A stretch of 17,225 bases of DNA from Bacteroidota bacterium (GTDB taxonomy: Bacteria > Bacteroidota > Bacteroidia > Cytophagales > Cyclobacteriaceae): contig JAEZDW010000182.1 in NCBI GenBank assembly GCA_023417955.1, positions 1-17,225 of the forward strand. The letters run 5' to 3'. The position numbers and the translations under genes are program-made. How positions within the stretch are numbered: the stretch's first letter is position 1; each line of letters starts with the position of its first letter. This document shows positions 6,475-13,912 of the stretch, piece after piece. A model generated the notes under the pieces. It was given only the letters and a program-made list of their open reading frames with translations, did no database searches and was not told the DNA's origin.

Positions 6475-7773
6475 CTAATAAATGGTTCTTTCAAACTCGT
6501 AGCTCTTGAAGCGTTCGAAGGCGGCCTTTTCAAGCGCTTCTCGGTGATTTGGATGTGCGATTTCTATCAACGCCTTTGCCCGCTGCTTCATGTTCTTTCC
6601 GTACAGATAGGCAATTCCGTATTCGGTAACAATGTAGTGCGCATGGGCGCGTGTTGTGACCACACCGGCACCTGGTTTGAGAAAGGAAACAATTCGGGAG
6701 GCACCTTTCGACGTCGTCGATGGCAGCGCAATAATAGGCTTTCCGCCTTCCGATAGCGCTGCACCCCGAACGAAGTCCATTTGGCCGCCAACGCCCGAGT
6801 AATGATACGTTCCAATTGAATCGGAACAAACCTGACCCGTGATATCAACTTCGATAGCGCTGTTGATGGCCGTAACTTTTGGATTTGTTCGGATGATGGC
6901 CGTGTCGTTGACGTAGTCGATATTCATTCCGACAACGCAGGGGTTGTCGTCCACGAAGTCGTACAGCTTGCGTGTTCCCAGCATAAAGCCCGTAACGATC
7001 TTGCCGCGGTACTTCGTCTTGTGTTGGTTGGTGATTACGCCTTTCTCAACAAGTGGTATTACGCCGTCGGAAAACATTTCCGTATGCAATCCAAGTTCCT
7101 TGTGGTTTGTAAGACTTGCAAGCACTGCATCCGGAATTGATCCGATGCCGGTCTGAAGCGTAGCGCCATTGTCAACCAGTTCCGCACAGTAGGCACCTAT
7201 GCGCATTGAGATCTCATCGTGATTTGGATTGCCATGAATTTCTGGCAGTTCCTGTTCGGCGTATACGACAGCGTCAAACCTGTCAATTTTTACGATGCCA
7301 TCACCGAGTACGCGAGGCATGCGCGGGTTTACTTGTGCAATGACATACTTCGCGGTTTTGATCGCTGTGGAGGCAACGTCAACCGAGACACCCAGGGAGC
7401 AGTAGCCGTGCCGATCCGGGGGGCTCACATGGACCATCGCGACATCGAGAGGCAGAATTCCGCGTTTGAAGAGAACCGGTATTTCGCTGAGGAAAATCGG
7501 TACGTAGTCACCTCTGCCTTCGTTAACGGCCTCGCGAACGTTGGGCGAAACGAACAGAGAGTTTACGCGGAAGATACCTTTATACTTCTTGTCGGTGAAC
7601 GGCGCTTCACCCTGCATACTTATGCTCACAAGCTCGACGTCCGAGAGCTCATTGGCGCGTTCGACCATTTTTCTTAATAAATAGTGAGGAGTGGCAGCTC
7701 CGCCGTGCACGAATACGCGATCACCGGACTTGATCACTTTTACAGCCTCCTCACCGGATATATACCTCGTCAT
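6475..7773 (-). CDS. Acetyl-CoA hydrolase / CoA-transferase family protein
   Basis: The 432-aa protein belongs to the acetyl-CoA hydrolase/transferase family, which includes 4-hydroxybutyrate CoA-transferase and succinyl-CoA:acetate CoA-transferase; the length fits. Visible marks are GDRVFVHGG at the N-terminus, HVSPPDRHGYCSLG, the glycine loop TGIGSIPDAV, the catalytic glutamate Glu232 in GLHTEMFSDG (the residue that forms the glutamyl-CoA intermediate), and the C-terminal GVGGQMDFVRGA and TEYGIAYLYG. The reaction moves CoA between acyl groups, or hydrolyses acyl-CoA, and can conserve energy as acetate is formed; the exact substrate cannot be read from sequence. It is divergent from ccoN, and a second FNR-like box with correctly spaced -7 element points toward this gene, suggesting low-oxygen induction. 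It is a cytosolic enzyme and appears monocistronic. Confidence 0.9.
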   Translation of the reverse strand: MTRYISGEEAVKVIKSGDRVFVHGGAATPHYLLRKMVERANELSDVELVSISMQGEAPFTDKKYKGIFRVNSLFVSPNVREAVNEGRGDYVPIFLSEIPVLFKRGILPLDVAMVHVSPPDRHGYCSLGVSVDVASTAIKTAKYVIAQVNPRMPRVLGDGIVKIDRFDAVVYAEQELPEIHGNPNHDEISMRIGAYCAELVDNGATLQTGIGSIPDAVLASLTNHKELGLHTEMFSDGVIPLVEKGVITNQHKTKYRGKIVTGFMLGTRKLYDFVDDNPCVVGMNIDYVNDTAIIRTNPKVTAINSAIEVDITGQVCSDSIGTYHYSGVGGQMDFVRGAALSEGGKPIIALPSTTSKGASRIVSFLKPGAGVVTTRAHAHYIVTEYGIAYLYGKNMKQRAKALIEIAHPNHREALEKAAFERFKSYEFERTIY

Positions 7774-7794
7774 AACTCAAAATTTTAGGTTTTT

Positions 7795-7859
7795 CAAAGG
7801 AAGCGCTTTTGGCGGCAGCCGCGAATGATGCGCATTACCCGGCTCTATGATAAAAATCA
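7795..7859 (-). promoter_or_regulatory. FNR-like box plus -7 element, CoA-transferase promoter
   Basis: TGATAAAAATCA at 7848-7859, inside the perfect 14-bp palindrome ATGATAAAAATCAT (7847-7860), matches TGAT-N4-ATCA. On the minus strand TTCCTTTG (7802 down to 7795) fits TAnnTTTG with one mismatch and begins exactly 51.5 bp from the box centre, 29 nt before the ATG at 7773. The same distances at the usp and ccoN promoters support the assignment. The site lies 36 bp, centre to centre, from the ccoN box, so the two bound dimers would be neighbours. Confidence 0.55.
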
Positions 7860-7883
7860 TGCTGACTTCCGGCCACCGTTCAA

Positions 7884-7948
7884 TGACAAAAATCATCCCG
7901 GGCACTAATACCTGTCAGGATTCACCCTAAAAGGTGCCTCTAGTTTTA
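7884..7948 (+). promoter_or_regulatory. FNR-like box plus -7 element, ccoNOQP promoter
   Basis: TGACAAAAATCA (7884-7895) has the FNR/FixK-type TGAY-N4-ATCA layout. TAGTTTTA at 7941-7948 fits TAnnTTTG with one mismatch, begins 51.5 bp from the box centre and lies 30 nt before the ccoN ATG. FNR/FixK-type sites upstream of cbb3 operons are well known in proteobacteria. A second box at 7848-7859 would sit near -98 for this promoter and might add to activation. No clear -33 element is seen. Confidence 0.65.
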
Positions 7949-7970
7949 CAGCTTTGATATTAAACCGCCT

Positions 7971-10115
7971 ATGGAACTCGAGAGATTCAGTTACGACAAC
8001 AAGATTGTAAAGGCTTTCATCATTGCCACCGTGGTTTTCGGGTTGGTTGGCATGCTCGTTGGCCTCACAGCTGCCATTCAGCTGGTGTACCCGATCTTTA
8101 ATTTTGATCTTCAGTACACTTCGTTTGGCCGGATCCGCCCGCTTCATACCAACGCGATCATCTTTGCTTTCGTTGGTAACGCGATGTTTGCCGGAACCTA
8201 TTATTCAATGCAACGCCTCCTGAAGACCAGGATGTTCAGCGACACGCTTAGCTGGATTCACTTCTGGGGTTGGCAGCTTATCATTCTCGCGGCAGCGATC
8301 ACATTGCCGTTGGGCTATACGTCTTCTAAAGAGTATGCCGAATTGGAATGGCCGATTGACCTCGCCATAACGGTTATTTGGGTGGTATTCGGCTGGAATA
8401 TGATCGGTACCATTTTACGACGCCGCGAGCGCCACATGTATGTTGCAATCTGGTTCTACATTGCCACATTTGTGACGGTTGCCGTTTTGCACGTCGTCAA
8501 CTCATTTTCGATCCCTGTCACATTCATGAAGAGCTATTCATGGTATGCAGGTGTACAGGATGCACTGGTTCAGTGGTGGTATGGACACAACGCCGTCGCC
8601 TTCTTCCTGACTACACCATTCCTCGGGTTGATGTACTACTTCCTTCCGAAAGCAGCTAACCGTCCTGTCTATTCTTATAAACTTTCCATCATTCACTTCT
8701 GGTCTTTGATATTCATTTATATATGGGCCGGACCTCACCATTTGTTGTATACATCCCTGCCTGACTGGGCGCAATCACTTGGAACTGTCTTCTCAATCAT
8801 GCTGATCGCACCGTCGTGGGGTGGTATGCTCAATGGTCTGATGACATTGCGCGGAGCATGGGACCGGGTTCGTGAGGATGTTGTATTAAAATTCATGGTG
8901 GTCGCGGTTACTGCATATGGTATGGCAACGCTTGAAGGTCCGCTGCTGTCCCTTAAGAACGTTAACGCAATTGCACACTTTACCGACTGGATCGTAGCAC
9001 ACGTACACGTCGGGGGTCTTGGATGGAACGGCTTCCTGATTTTTGGAATTCTCTATTGGGTTGTTCCCCGGATGTGGAATACCAGGCTGTACTCAAACAA
9101 ACTGGCAAACTTCCACTTCTGGGTCGGAACTCTGGGTATTGTGTTCTACGCACTCCCGATGTACGTGTCTGGTGTGGTTCAAAGTCTGATGTGGAAGGAA
9201 TTCAACCCTGAAGGATTCCTTATCTATAAGAACTTCCTGGAAACAACGGTTCAGATTCTACCATTACACGCCCTTCGCGCAATAGGTGGCGGGTTATATC
9301 TCACCGGCGCAATTGTGATGACGTACAACCTGATCAAGACTGCGTACTCCGGAAGCTTCATCGCCAATGAGGATGCTGAAGCAGCACCGCTTGTTAAAAC
9401 ATATACGCCGGCGAAAAACGCGGGCTGGCATCATATGGTCCTCGAAAGAAAACCCGTATTGTTTACCGTTCTTACACTGATCGCAATTCTCATTGGCGGA
9501 GCGATTGAAATGGTTCCGACTTTCCTGGTGAAGTCTAATGTGCCTACAATCTCCAGTGTGAAACCGTACACACCGCTTGAACTTCACGGTCGCGACATCT
9601 ATATCCGCGAAGGCTGTGTAAACTGCCACTCCCAGATGATCCGTCCTTTCCGTTCAGAAACGGAACGTTATGGGGAGTATTCAAAGGCAGGTGAATTCGT
9701 GTACGATCACCCGTTCCTGTGGGGATCAAAACGCACGGGTCCGGATCTTCACCGGATAGGAGGAAAGTACAACGATAAGTGGCATTACTACCACATGCTG
9801 AACCCCGGTGACATTTCTCCAGGATCTATAATGCCTGCCTACCCGTGGCTGTTCGAGCAGTTTATCGATCGCCGCGAGACAGCTGGAAAGATATCAGCAC
9901 TTCGTACAATAGGCGTACCGTATGAAGTCGGATTTGAAGAGTCGGCAAACGATGTGCTGGACCGACAGGCAAGCGCGATTGCCAACGGATTGAAAGCAGA
10001 AGGAATCGAAGTTCACAAGGATACGGAGATCATTGCGTTGATCGCATATCTACAGCGACTCGGAACGGATATCAAAGCAGCCAAAACCGCAGAAGCGGAA
10101 ACCACTTCAAGATAG
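7971..10115 (+). CDS. ccoNO: cbb3-type cytochrome c oxidase, fused CcoN-CcoO subunit
   Basis: The 714-aa protein joins catalytic subunit I (CcoN, about residues 1-475) to the membrane-anchored monoheme cytochrome c subunit II (CcoO, about 495-714). The CcoN part has the histidines that bind heme b, heme b3 and CuB: His59 in HTNAIIFAF, His206 in YGHNAV, His256-His257 in GPHH, and His344 and His346 in AHVHVGG. After a linker and one anchor helix (about 496-518) comes the CcoO heme c site CVNCH at 549-553, with RTGPDL and the Met-containing SIMPAYPW. It reduces O2 to water with high affinity and pumps protons across the inner membrane. Fused CcoNO is characteristic of Bacteroidota, whereas proteobacteria have separate genes. 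It is the first gene of its operon, behind an FNR-like box. Confidence 0.97.
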   Translation: MELERFSYDNKIVKAFIIATVVFGLVGMLVGLTAAIQLVYPIFNFDLQYTSFGRIRPLHTNAIIFAFVGNAMFAGTYYSMQRLLKTRMFSDTLSWIHFWGWQLIILAAAITLPLGYTSSKEYAELEWPIDLAITVIWVVFGWNMIGTILRRRERHMYVAIWFYIATFVTVAVLHVVNSFSIPVTFMKSYSWYAGVQDALVQWWYGHNAVAFFLTTPFLGLMYYFLPKAANRPVYSYKLSIIHFWSLIFIYIWAGPHHLLYTSLPDWAQSLGTVFSIMLIAPSWGGMLNGLMTLRGAWDRVREDVVLKFMVVAVTAYGMATLEGPLLSLKNVNAIAHFTDWIVAHVHVGGLGWNGFLIFGILYWVVPRMWNTRLYSNKLANFHFWVGTLGIVFYALPMYVSGVVQSLMWKEFNPEGFLIYKNFLETTVQILPLHALRAIGGGLYLTGAIVMTYNLIKTAYSGSFIANEDAEAAPLVKTYTPAKNAGWHHMVLERKPVLFTVLTLIAILIGGAIEMVPTFLVKSNVPTISSVKPYTPLELHGRDIYIREGCVNCHSQMIRPFRSETERYGEYSKAGEFVYDHPFLWGSKRTGPDLHRIGGKYNDKWHYYHMLNPGDISPGSIMPAYPWLFEQFIDRRETAGKISALRTIGVPYEVGFEESANDVLDRQASAIANGLKAEGIEVHKDTEIIALIAYLQRLGTDIKAAKTAEAETTSR

Positions 10116-10138
10116 TGTAGCACTTAACTCACACGACA

Positions 10139-10339
10139 ATGTACAAGAACGTTCTCCAAAGTATCGATAACATCGCCATCTGGCCGGTCATATCGTTCGT
10201 GATCTTCTTCGCTTTTTTTATCTGCCTTCTATGGTGGGTCTTCACAGTCGACAAAAAGCTGATCAAGGAAATTGAATCCCTGCCCCTCGATGATTCGCGG
10301 CCGCAGCACGGAATGAATACTAACGCTGACACTCTATGA
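10139..10339 (+). CDS. ccoQ: CcoQ-like small membrane subunit of cbb3 oxidase
   Basis: The 66-aa protein has one membrane helix (about residues 13-36, IAIWPVISFVIFFAFFICLL), followed by WWVFTVDKKLIKEIESLPLDD. The pattern of one helix and then a short charged tail with a LPLDD-like end is usual for CcoQ/FixQ homologues, which stabilise the cbb3 complex. Its position between ccoNO and ccoP is diagnostic. The stop codon overlaps the ccoP start by 4 nt (ATGA), which implies translational coupling. Confidence 0.88.
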   Translation: MYKNVLQSIDNIAIWPVISFVIFFAFFICLLWWVFTVDKKLIKEIESLPLDDSRPQHGMNTNADTL

Positions 10340-11259
10340 AAAAATTCCTGTTACTATCCTTAATGATGGCCGGCGGAGGTTCGCTCATGGCGCAGGCCAC
10401 GGAACCGCAGACCTTTTGGCAAGATCCGTTCAACCACCCGATGACACCCATATATGGTCTCATTGTTCTGATCTGCGTGGTTATTCTTCTGATTGGGTTT
10501 GTTGCTGTGGCAATGATTCGCGTACTGAATGTGCTGTCGGAAAATCTTGCCAAAGAACGCGCCGGGAAACTTGGTATTCCGTACGTGCCGCAGCCTACAT
10601 ACTGGCAGCGGTTGATGCGGGCGCTCAATGCTTCAGTTCCGGTAGAAGAAGAGCGTTCAATCGAACTTGATCACAGCTACGACGGCATTCGCGAATTGGA
10701 CAATCACCTTCCGCCGTGGTGGAAGTATCTCTTTTATTTTACGATCGCGTGGAGTGTGATCTATCTCATCGCCTACCACGTGACAGACTCGCTACCTCTT
10801 CAAATTGATGAGTACAATGAGCAGGTAGCAAAAGCTGAACAAGTTAAGAAGCAATTCCTGGCAACGCAGCCTAAAGTTGAGATTGATGAGTCGACACTGG
10901 CCTATGTCAAGGACGACGCGATCATTGCAAAAGGTAATGAGATTTATACCGCGTATTGTGTTTCATGTCACAAGGCCGATGGCGGTGGTATGATTGGACC
11001 CAATCTCACCGATGAATACTGGTTGCATGGTGGTGATGTGAAGGATGTGTATGCTGTTGTTAAGAATGGCGTTCCGGAAAAGGGTATGGTGTCATGGGCA
11101 AACGTTCTTTCACCGGAGCAGATAAGGAATGTATCTTTCTTTGTGATGAGCTTGCAGGGAACAAATCCCCCGGGTGCAAAGGCGCCGCAGGGAACAATTC
11201 ATAAGGCGGAAGCTCCGGTAACTGTTTCGGATTCTACCGGTGTTCAGGCGAAGCTCTGA
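10336..11259 (+). CDS. ccoP: cbb3 oxidase subunit III CcoP, monoheme form
   Basis: This 307-aa membrane-bound cytochrome c passes electrons to the CcoNO core. It begins with a signal-peptide-like stretch (about residues 1-21, ending MAQA), then a membrane helix near 37-60 and a second near 130-152 after PPWWKY. The cytochrome domain has one heme c site, CVSCH at 208-212, then GMIGPNLTDEYWLHGG and a likely axial Met in EKGMVSW. Only one CxxCH is present, whereas proteobacterial CcoP has two; the monoheme form with an extra N-terminal region is usual in Bacteroidota. The C-terminal 30 residues are Pro/Ala-rich and probably disordered. It overlaps ccoQ by 4 nt and is followed by a strong terminator. 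Confidence 0.95.
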   Translation: MKKFLLLSLMMAGGGSLMAQATEPQTFWQDPFNHPMTPIYGLIVLICVVILLIGFVAVAMIRVLNVLSENLAKERAGKLGIPYVPQPTYWQRLMRALNASVPVEEERSIELDHSYDGIRELDNHLPPWWKYLFYFTIAWSVIYLIAYHVTDSLPLQIDEYNEQVAKAEQVKKQFLATQPKVEIDESTLAYVKDDAIIAKGNEIYTAYCVSCHKADGGGMIGPNLTDEYWLHGGDVKDVYAVVKNGVPEKGMVSWANVLSPEQIRNVSFFVMSLQGTNPPGAKAPQGTIHKAEAPVTVSDSTGVQAKL

Positions 11260-11275
11260 CGGAGTACAATTTTCC

Positions 11276-11310
11276 AGGGATACGTGTATTTGGCACGTAT
11301 CTCTGTTTTT
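11276..11310 (+). terminator. Strong terminator hairpin between ccoP and ccoG
   Basis: AGGGATACGTG (11276-11286) pairs with CACGTATCTCT (11294-11304), 11 bp with one G-U pair, around a TATTTGG loop, then G and TTTTT at 11306-11310. It follows the ccoP stop by 16 nt and ends only 7 nt before the ccoG ATG. It should terminate much of the ccoNOQP transcript, leaving ccoG-ccoH to read-through. It may also act as a stem protecting the 3' end of the upstream mRNA. Confidence 0.85.
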
Positions 11311-11317
11311 ATAAAAT

Positions 11318-12766
11318 ATGGTAATGGATAATCACAACAAGTTATATCAGTTTGAGGAGGAATTTCGCGATACTATCGCGACGGTGGACGAGGAGGGTAA
11401 GCGTGTTTGGGTCTATCCGAAAAAACCAGGGGGATACTATCACCGCCTGAGGGTAGTGGTGACCGTTGTTTTGCTGTCAATTCTGTTCGCCGGCCCTTTT
11501 ATTAAGATCGGCGGGCAACCGTTTTTGCTGCTCAATGTCTTTGAACGCCGGTTCGTTGTTTTTGGCCAGGCATTCTGGCCGCAGGATTTTGTGCTGCTTG
11601 CATTACTGCTCATCGCTTTTTTTGTTTTTATCATTCTTTTCACTGTTGTGTTCGGTCGGGTGTGGTGTGGATGGGCTTGCCCGCAAACTCTCTTCATGGA
11701 GATGGTTTTCCGGAAAATAGAATGCTGGATCGAAGGTGATGCAAATGAGCAGCGACGCCTCGATAAAGCGCCGTGGGATGGAAAGAAAATCGTGAAGAAG
11801 GTATCGAAACAAATTATCTTCATCGTGATTTCATTGCTTATCGCCCATACGGCGATGGCCTATCTTATTGGCATCGAGTCAACACTCGAGGTTGTCACCC
11901 ATTCGCCTCTTGAAAATCTTGCAGGGTTTCTGGGTATCATTGGTTTCACTGCCATCTTCTACGGTGTATTTGCACGATTCCGTGAACAGGCTTGCGTGGC
12001 AGTTTGCCCTTATGGTCGATTGCAGGGTGTGCTGCTTGGCAAAGAGTCTATCGTAGTCGCTTACGATTGGCTGCGCGGTGAGCCTCGCGGAAAAATAAGG
12101 AAGAACGCGGCTGCGGCAACCGTTGCAACCGGTGATTGTATCGACTGTAAACTTTGCGTGCATGTTTGTCCTACCGGTATTGATATACGCAACGGAACGC
12201 AGCTTGAATGTGTGAACTGCACCGCATGTATAGACGCATGTGACGACGTTATGATTAAAATCGGCAAACCGAAAGGTCTGATCCGTTTTGCATCGTATAA
12301 CTCAATCAAGAACGGCGTTCAGAAATTGTTTACCGGACGCGTTTTTGGATACAGCCTGGTGCTGGTGGCCATTACCGTCGTGCTCAGTGTGACATTATTC
12401 ACGCGTTCCGATGTTGAGGTCACGGTATTGAAGGTTCCCGGCACGACGTTTCAGAAGAATGAAGCCGGGCAGATCACGAACCTGTACAACATTGAATTCT
12501 TAAATAAAACGTTTGATGAAATAAATCTTGAAGTGAAAGTAGAATCTCCTGCCGGCGCAAGTTTGCAAAAGGTAGGGGAGACCGGTCTCACGGTGCCTGC
12601 TCAGGGACTTCTTAAGAGTGTCTATTTCATCAATATGGATCCGGGGGCTATTAGCCAGTTACGAACCGTCATTGAACTTGGCGTGTACCGCGATGGTGAA
12701 CGTATCGAGACAATCAAAACGAAATTCGTCGGCCCCGTTTCCCAGGGAGCAGGACCGGATAGATAG
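11318..12766 (+). CDS. ccoG: CcoG/RdxA, cbb3 assembly ferredoxin-like membrane protein
   Basis: The 482-aa protein has several N-terminal membrane helices (one at VVVTVVLLSILFAGPFI), the membrane motif WCGWACPQT with Cys117 and Cys121, and a cytoplasmic ferredoxin-like module with two [4Fe-4S] motifs: C274xxC277xxC280xxxC284P and C298xxC301xxC304xxxC308. A last helix near 345-364 leads to a C-terminal immunoglobulin-like domain. This is the full CcoG/RdxA/FixG architecture. CcoG has been shown in proteobacteria to reduce Cu(II) to Cu(I) for cbb3 maturation, so it would work with CcoI. The ATG at 11318 is used; an ATG two codons later (11324) is equally possible. The gene starts just after a strong hairpin, with no room for a separate promoter, so expression probably depends on read-through. 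Confidence 0.95.
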   Translation: MVMDNHNKLYQFEEEFRDTIATVDEEGKRVWVYPKKPGGYYHRLRVVVTVVLLSILFAGPFIKIGGQPFLLLNVFERRFVVFGQAFWPQDFVLLALLLIAFFVFIILFTVVFGRVWCGWACPQTLFMEMVFRKIECWIEGDANEQRRLDKAPWDGKKIVKKVSKQIIFIVISLLIAHTAMAYLIGIESTLEVVTHSPLENLAGFLGIIGFTAIFYGVFARFREQACVAVCPYGRLQGVLLGKESIVVAYDWLRGEPRGKIRKNAAAATVATGDCIDCKLCVHVCPTGIDIRNGTQLECVNCTACIDACDDVMIKIGKPKGLIRFASYNSIKNGVQKLFTGRVFGYSLVLVAITVVLSVTLFTRSDVEVTVLKVPGTTFQKNEAGQITNLYNIEFLNKTFDEINLEVKVESPAGASLQKVGETGLTVPAQGLLKSVYFINMDPGAISQLRTVIELGVYRDGERIETIKTKFVGPVSQGAGPDR

Positions 12767-12787
12767 CAAAATCTAAAATCAGATTGT

Positions 12788-13216
12788 ATGAACTTTGGAA
12801 AATGGATAGTCGTAGCGTTTGTGTTCTTTGCCTTGTTCATTGGCACACTCGTTACCGTGTGTGTACGACAGGATGTTCCTCTCGTCAGCAGGGAATACTA
12901 TAAAGAAGAACTGGCGTACCAGGATCAAATTGTCCGGATGGAAAATGTGAACCTGTTGCAGAAGGCGCCTGAGGTTTCGGCGACGGGTAATAAACTTACT
13001 GTCCGCTACGAACAATTTGCTGCTATTGATGCAGCTACGATTAAGCTTGTGCGACCGTCGGATGCGTCGTTAGACCAACAGTTTCAGGTGCAGCCGTCTG
13101 AATTAACTACGCATTCGTTTACTATCGATAATCCAGTGCCTGGTTTGTATCGTGTGCAAATGACCTGGACACAAGAAGGGAAAGAATATTTCGTAGAGGA
13201 AGTTGTTGTCCTTTAA
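12788..13216 (+). CDS. ccoH: CcoH/FixH family cbb3 assembly protein
   Basis: The 142-aa protein has one N-terminal membrane helix (about residues 5-26), followed by VRQDVPLVSREYYKEELAYQDQI, the conserved region of FixH/CcoH just outside the membrane, then a beta-rich C-terminal domain ending in a GLYRVQMTW strand. CcoH is needed for stable assembly of cbb3 oxidase and associates with the CcoNOP complex in proteobacteria. The gene lies 21 nt after ccoG and 12 nt before the SafE-like gene, so the three are probably cotranscribed. Confidence 0.92.
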   Translation: MNFGKWIVVAFVFFALFIGTLVTVCVRQDVPLVSREYYKEELAYQDQIVRMENVNLLQKAPEVSATGNKLTVRYEQFAAIDAATIKLVRPSDASLDQQFQVQPSELTTHSFTIDNPVPGLYRVQMTWTQEGKEYFVEEVVVL

Positions 13217-13228
13217 CGACAGACAATA

Positions 13229-13912
13229 ATGTGGATCACTGCTCTTGTACTTGGACTTGCGGGAAGCCTTCACTGCGCGGGGATGTGTAGTCCGCTTGCG
13301 CTGGCTGTGACTTCAATGAGTGGGCGTCATGTGCGGAACAGGATCATTTACAACAGCGGCCGCATATTTACATACGGAATTATGGGCGCGTTGATTGCCG
13401 TGTTTGGGGCTGTTATCAGTTTCTCGGGTTTTCAATGGGTGCTGACGTTGTCAATAGCGATTACGCTTATTGTGATGGGGCTTTCCGGTATCAGCGGTGT
13501 CCGGATTCCGGTAGTTACTCCGTTACTCGTCAGGTTCTCCGCGTTCATTAAGAATTCGTTTTCTTCTGTGCTCAAAAAAAAGACAACCGGAACCATGTGG
13601 GTTACCGGAATGCTCAATGGAATTCTGCCATGCGGACTGACGTATCTTGCGCTTACGTATTGCCTTACATTAGAGAGCGCCGTTGATGGATTTCAGTTTA
13701 TGCTGCTCTTTGGACTGGGAACCTTTCCTGCGATGTTTGGATTGCCTGTGCTCATAACATATGTATCGCGTCGCTGTAATGTGCGTTATGCGACACTTGC
13801 ACGGTTTTCATTTATTTTTATCGGATTACTGGTCCTCGCCAGATTGTATTTTGCGCAGCATCACATGCCCGTTCATGAAATTGATCCGGCCAGTATTATT
13901 ATCTGTCAGTGA
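13229..13912 (+). CDS. TauE/SafE-like six-helix membrane protein, cbb3 cluster
   Basis: The 227-aa product is almost entirely hydrophobic, with about six membrane helices. The N-terminal GSLHCAGMCSPLAL and the internal LNGILPCGLTYLAL are the paired Cys-containing helices of the UreH-like/DsbD_2 group, often annotated as sulfite exporter TauE/SafE. Members of this group are regularly found as the last gene of Bacteroidota cbb3 clusters and are related to the DsbD/CcdA fold. The H-C-x-x-M-C arrangement would suit copper binding or thiol-disulfide transfer across the membrane, so a role in metal delivery or cytochrome c maturation is more likely than sulfite export; this is inference. The stop codon (13910-13912) directly abuts the stop of the convergent regulator gene. 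Confidence 0.85.
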   Translation: MWITALVLGLAGSLHCAGMCSPLALAVTSMSGRHVRNRIIYNSGRIFTYGIMGALIAVFGAVISFSGFQWVLTLSIAITLIVMGLSGISGVRIPVVTPLLVRFSAFIKNSFSSVLKKKTTGTMWVTGMLNGILPCGLTYLALTYCLTLESAVDGFQFMLLFGLGTFPAMFGLPVLITYVSRRCNVRYATLARFSFIFIGLLVLARLYFAQHHMPVHEIDPASIIICQ

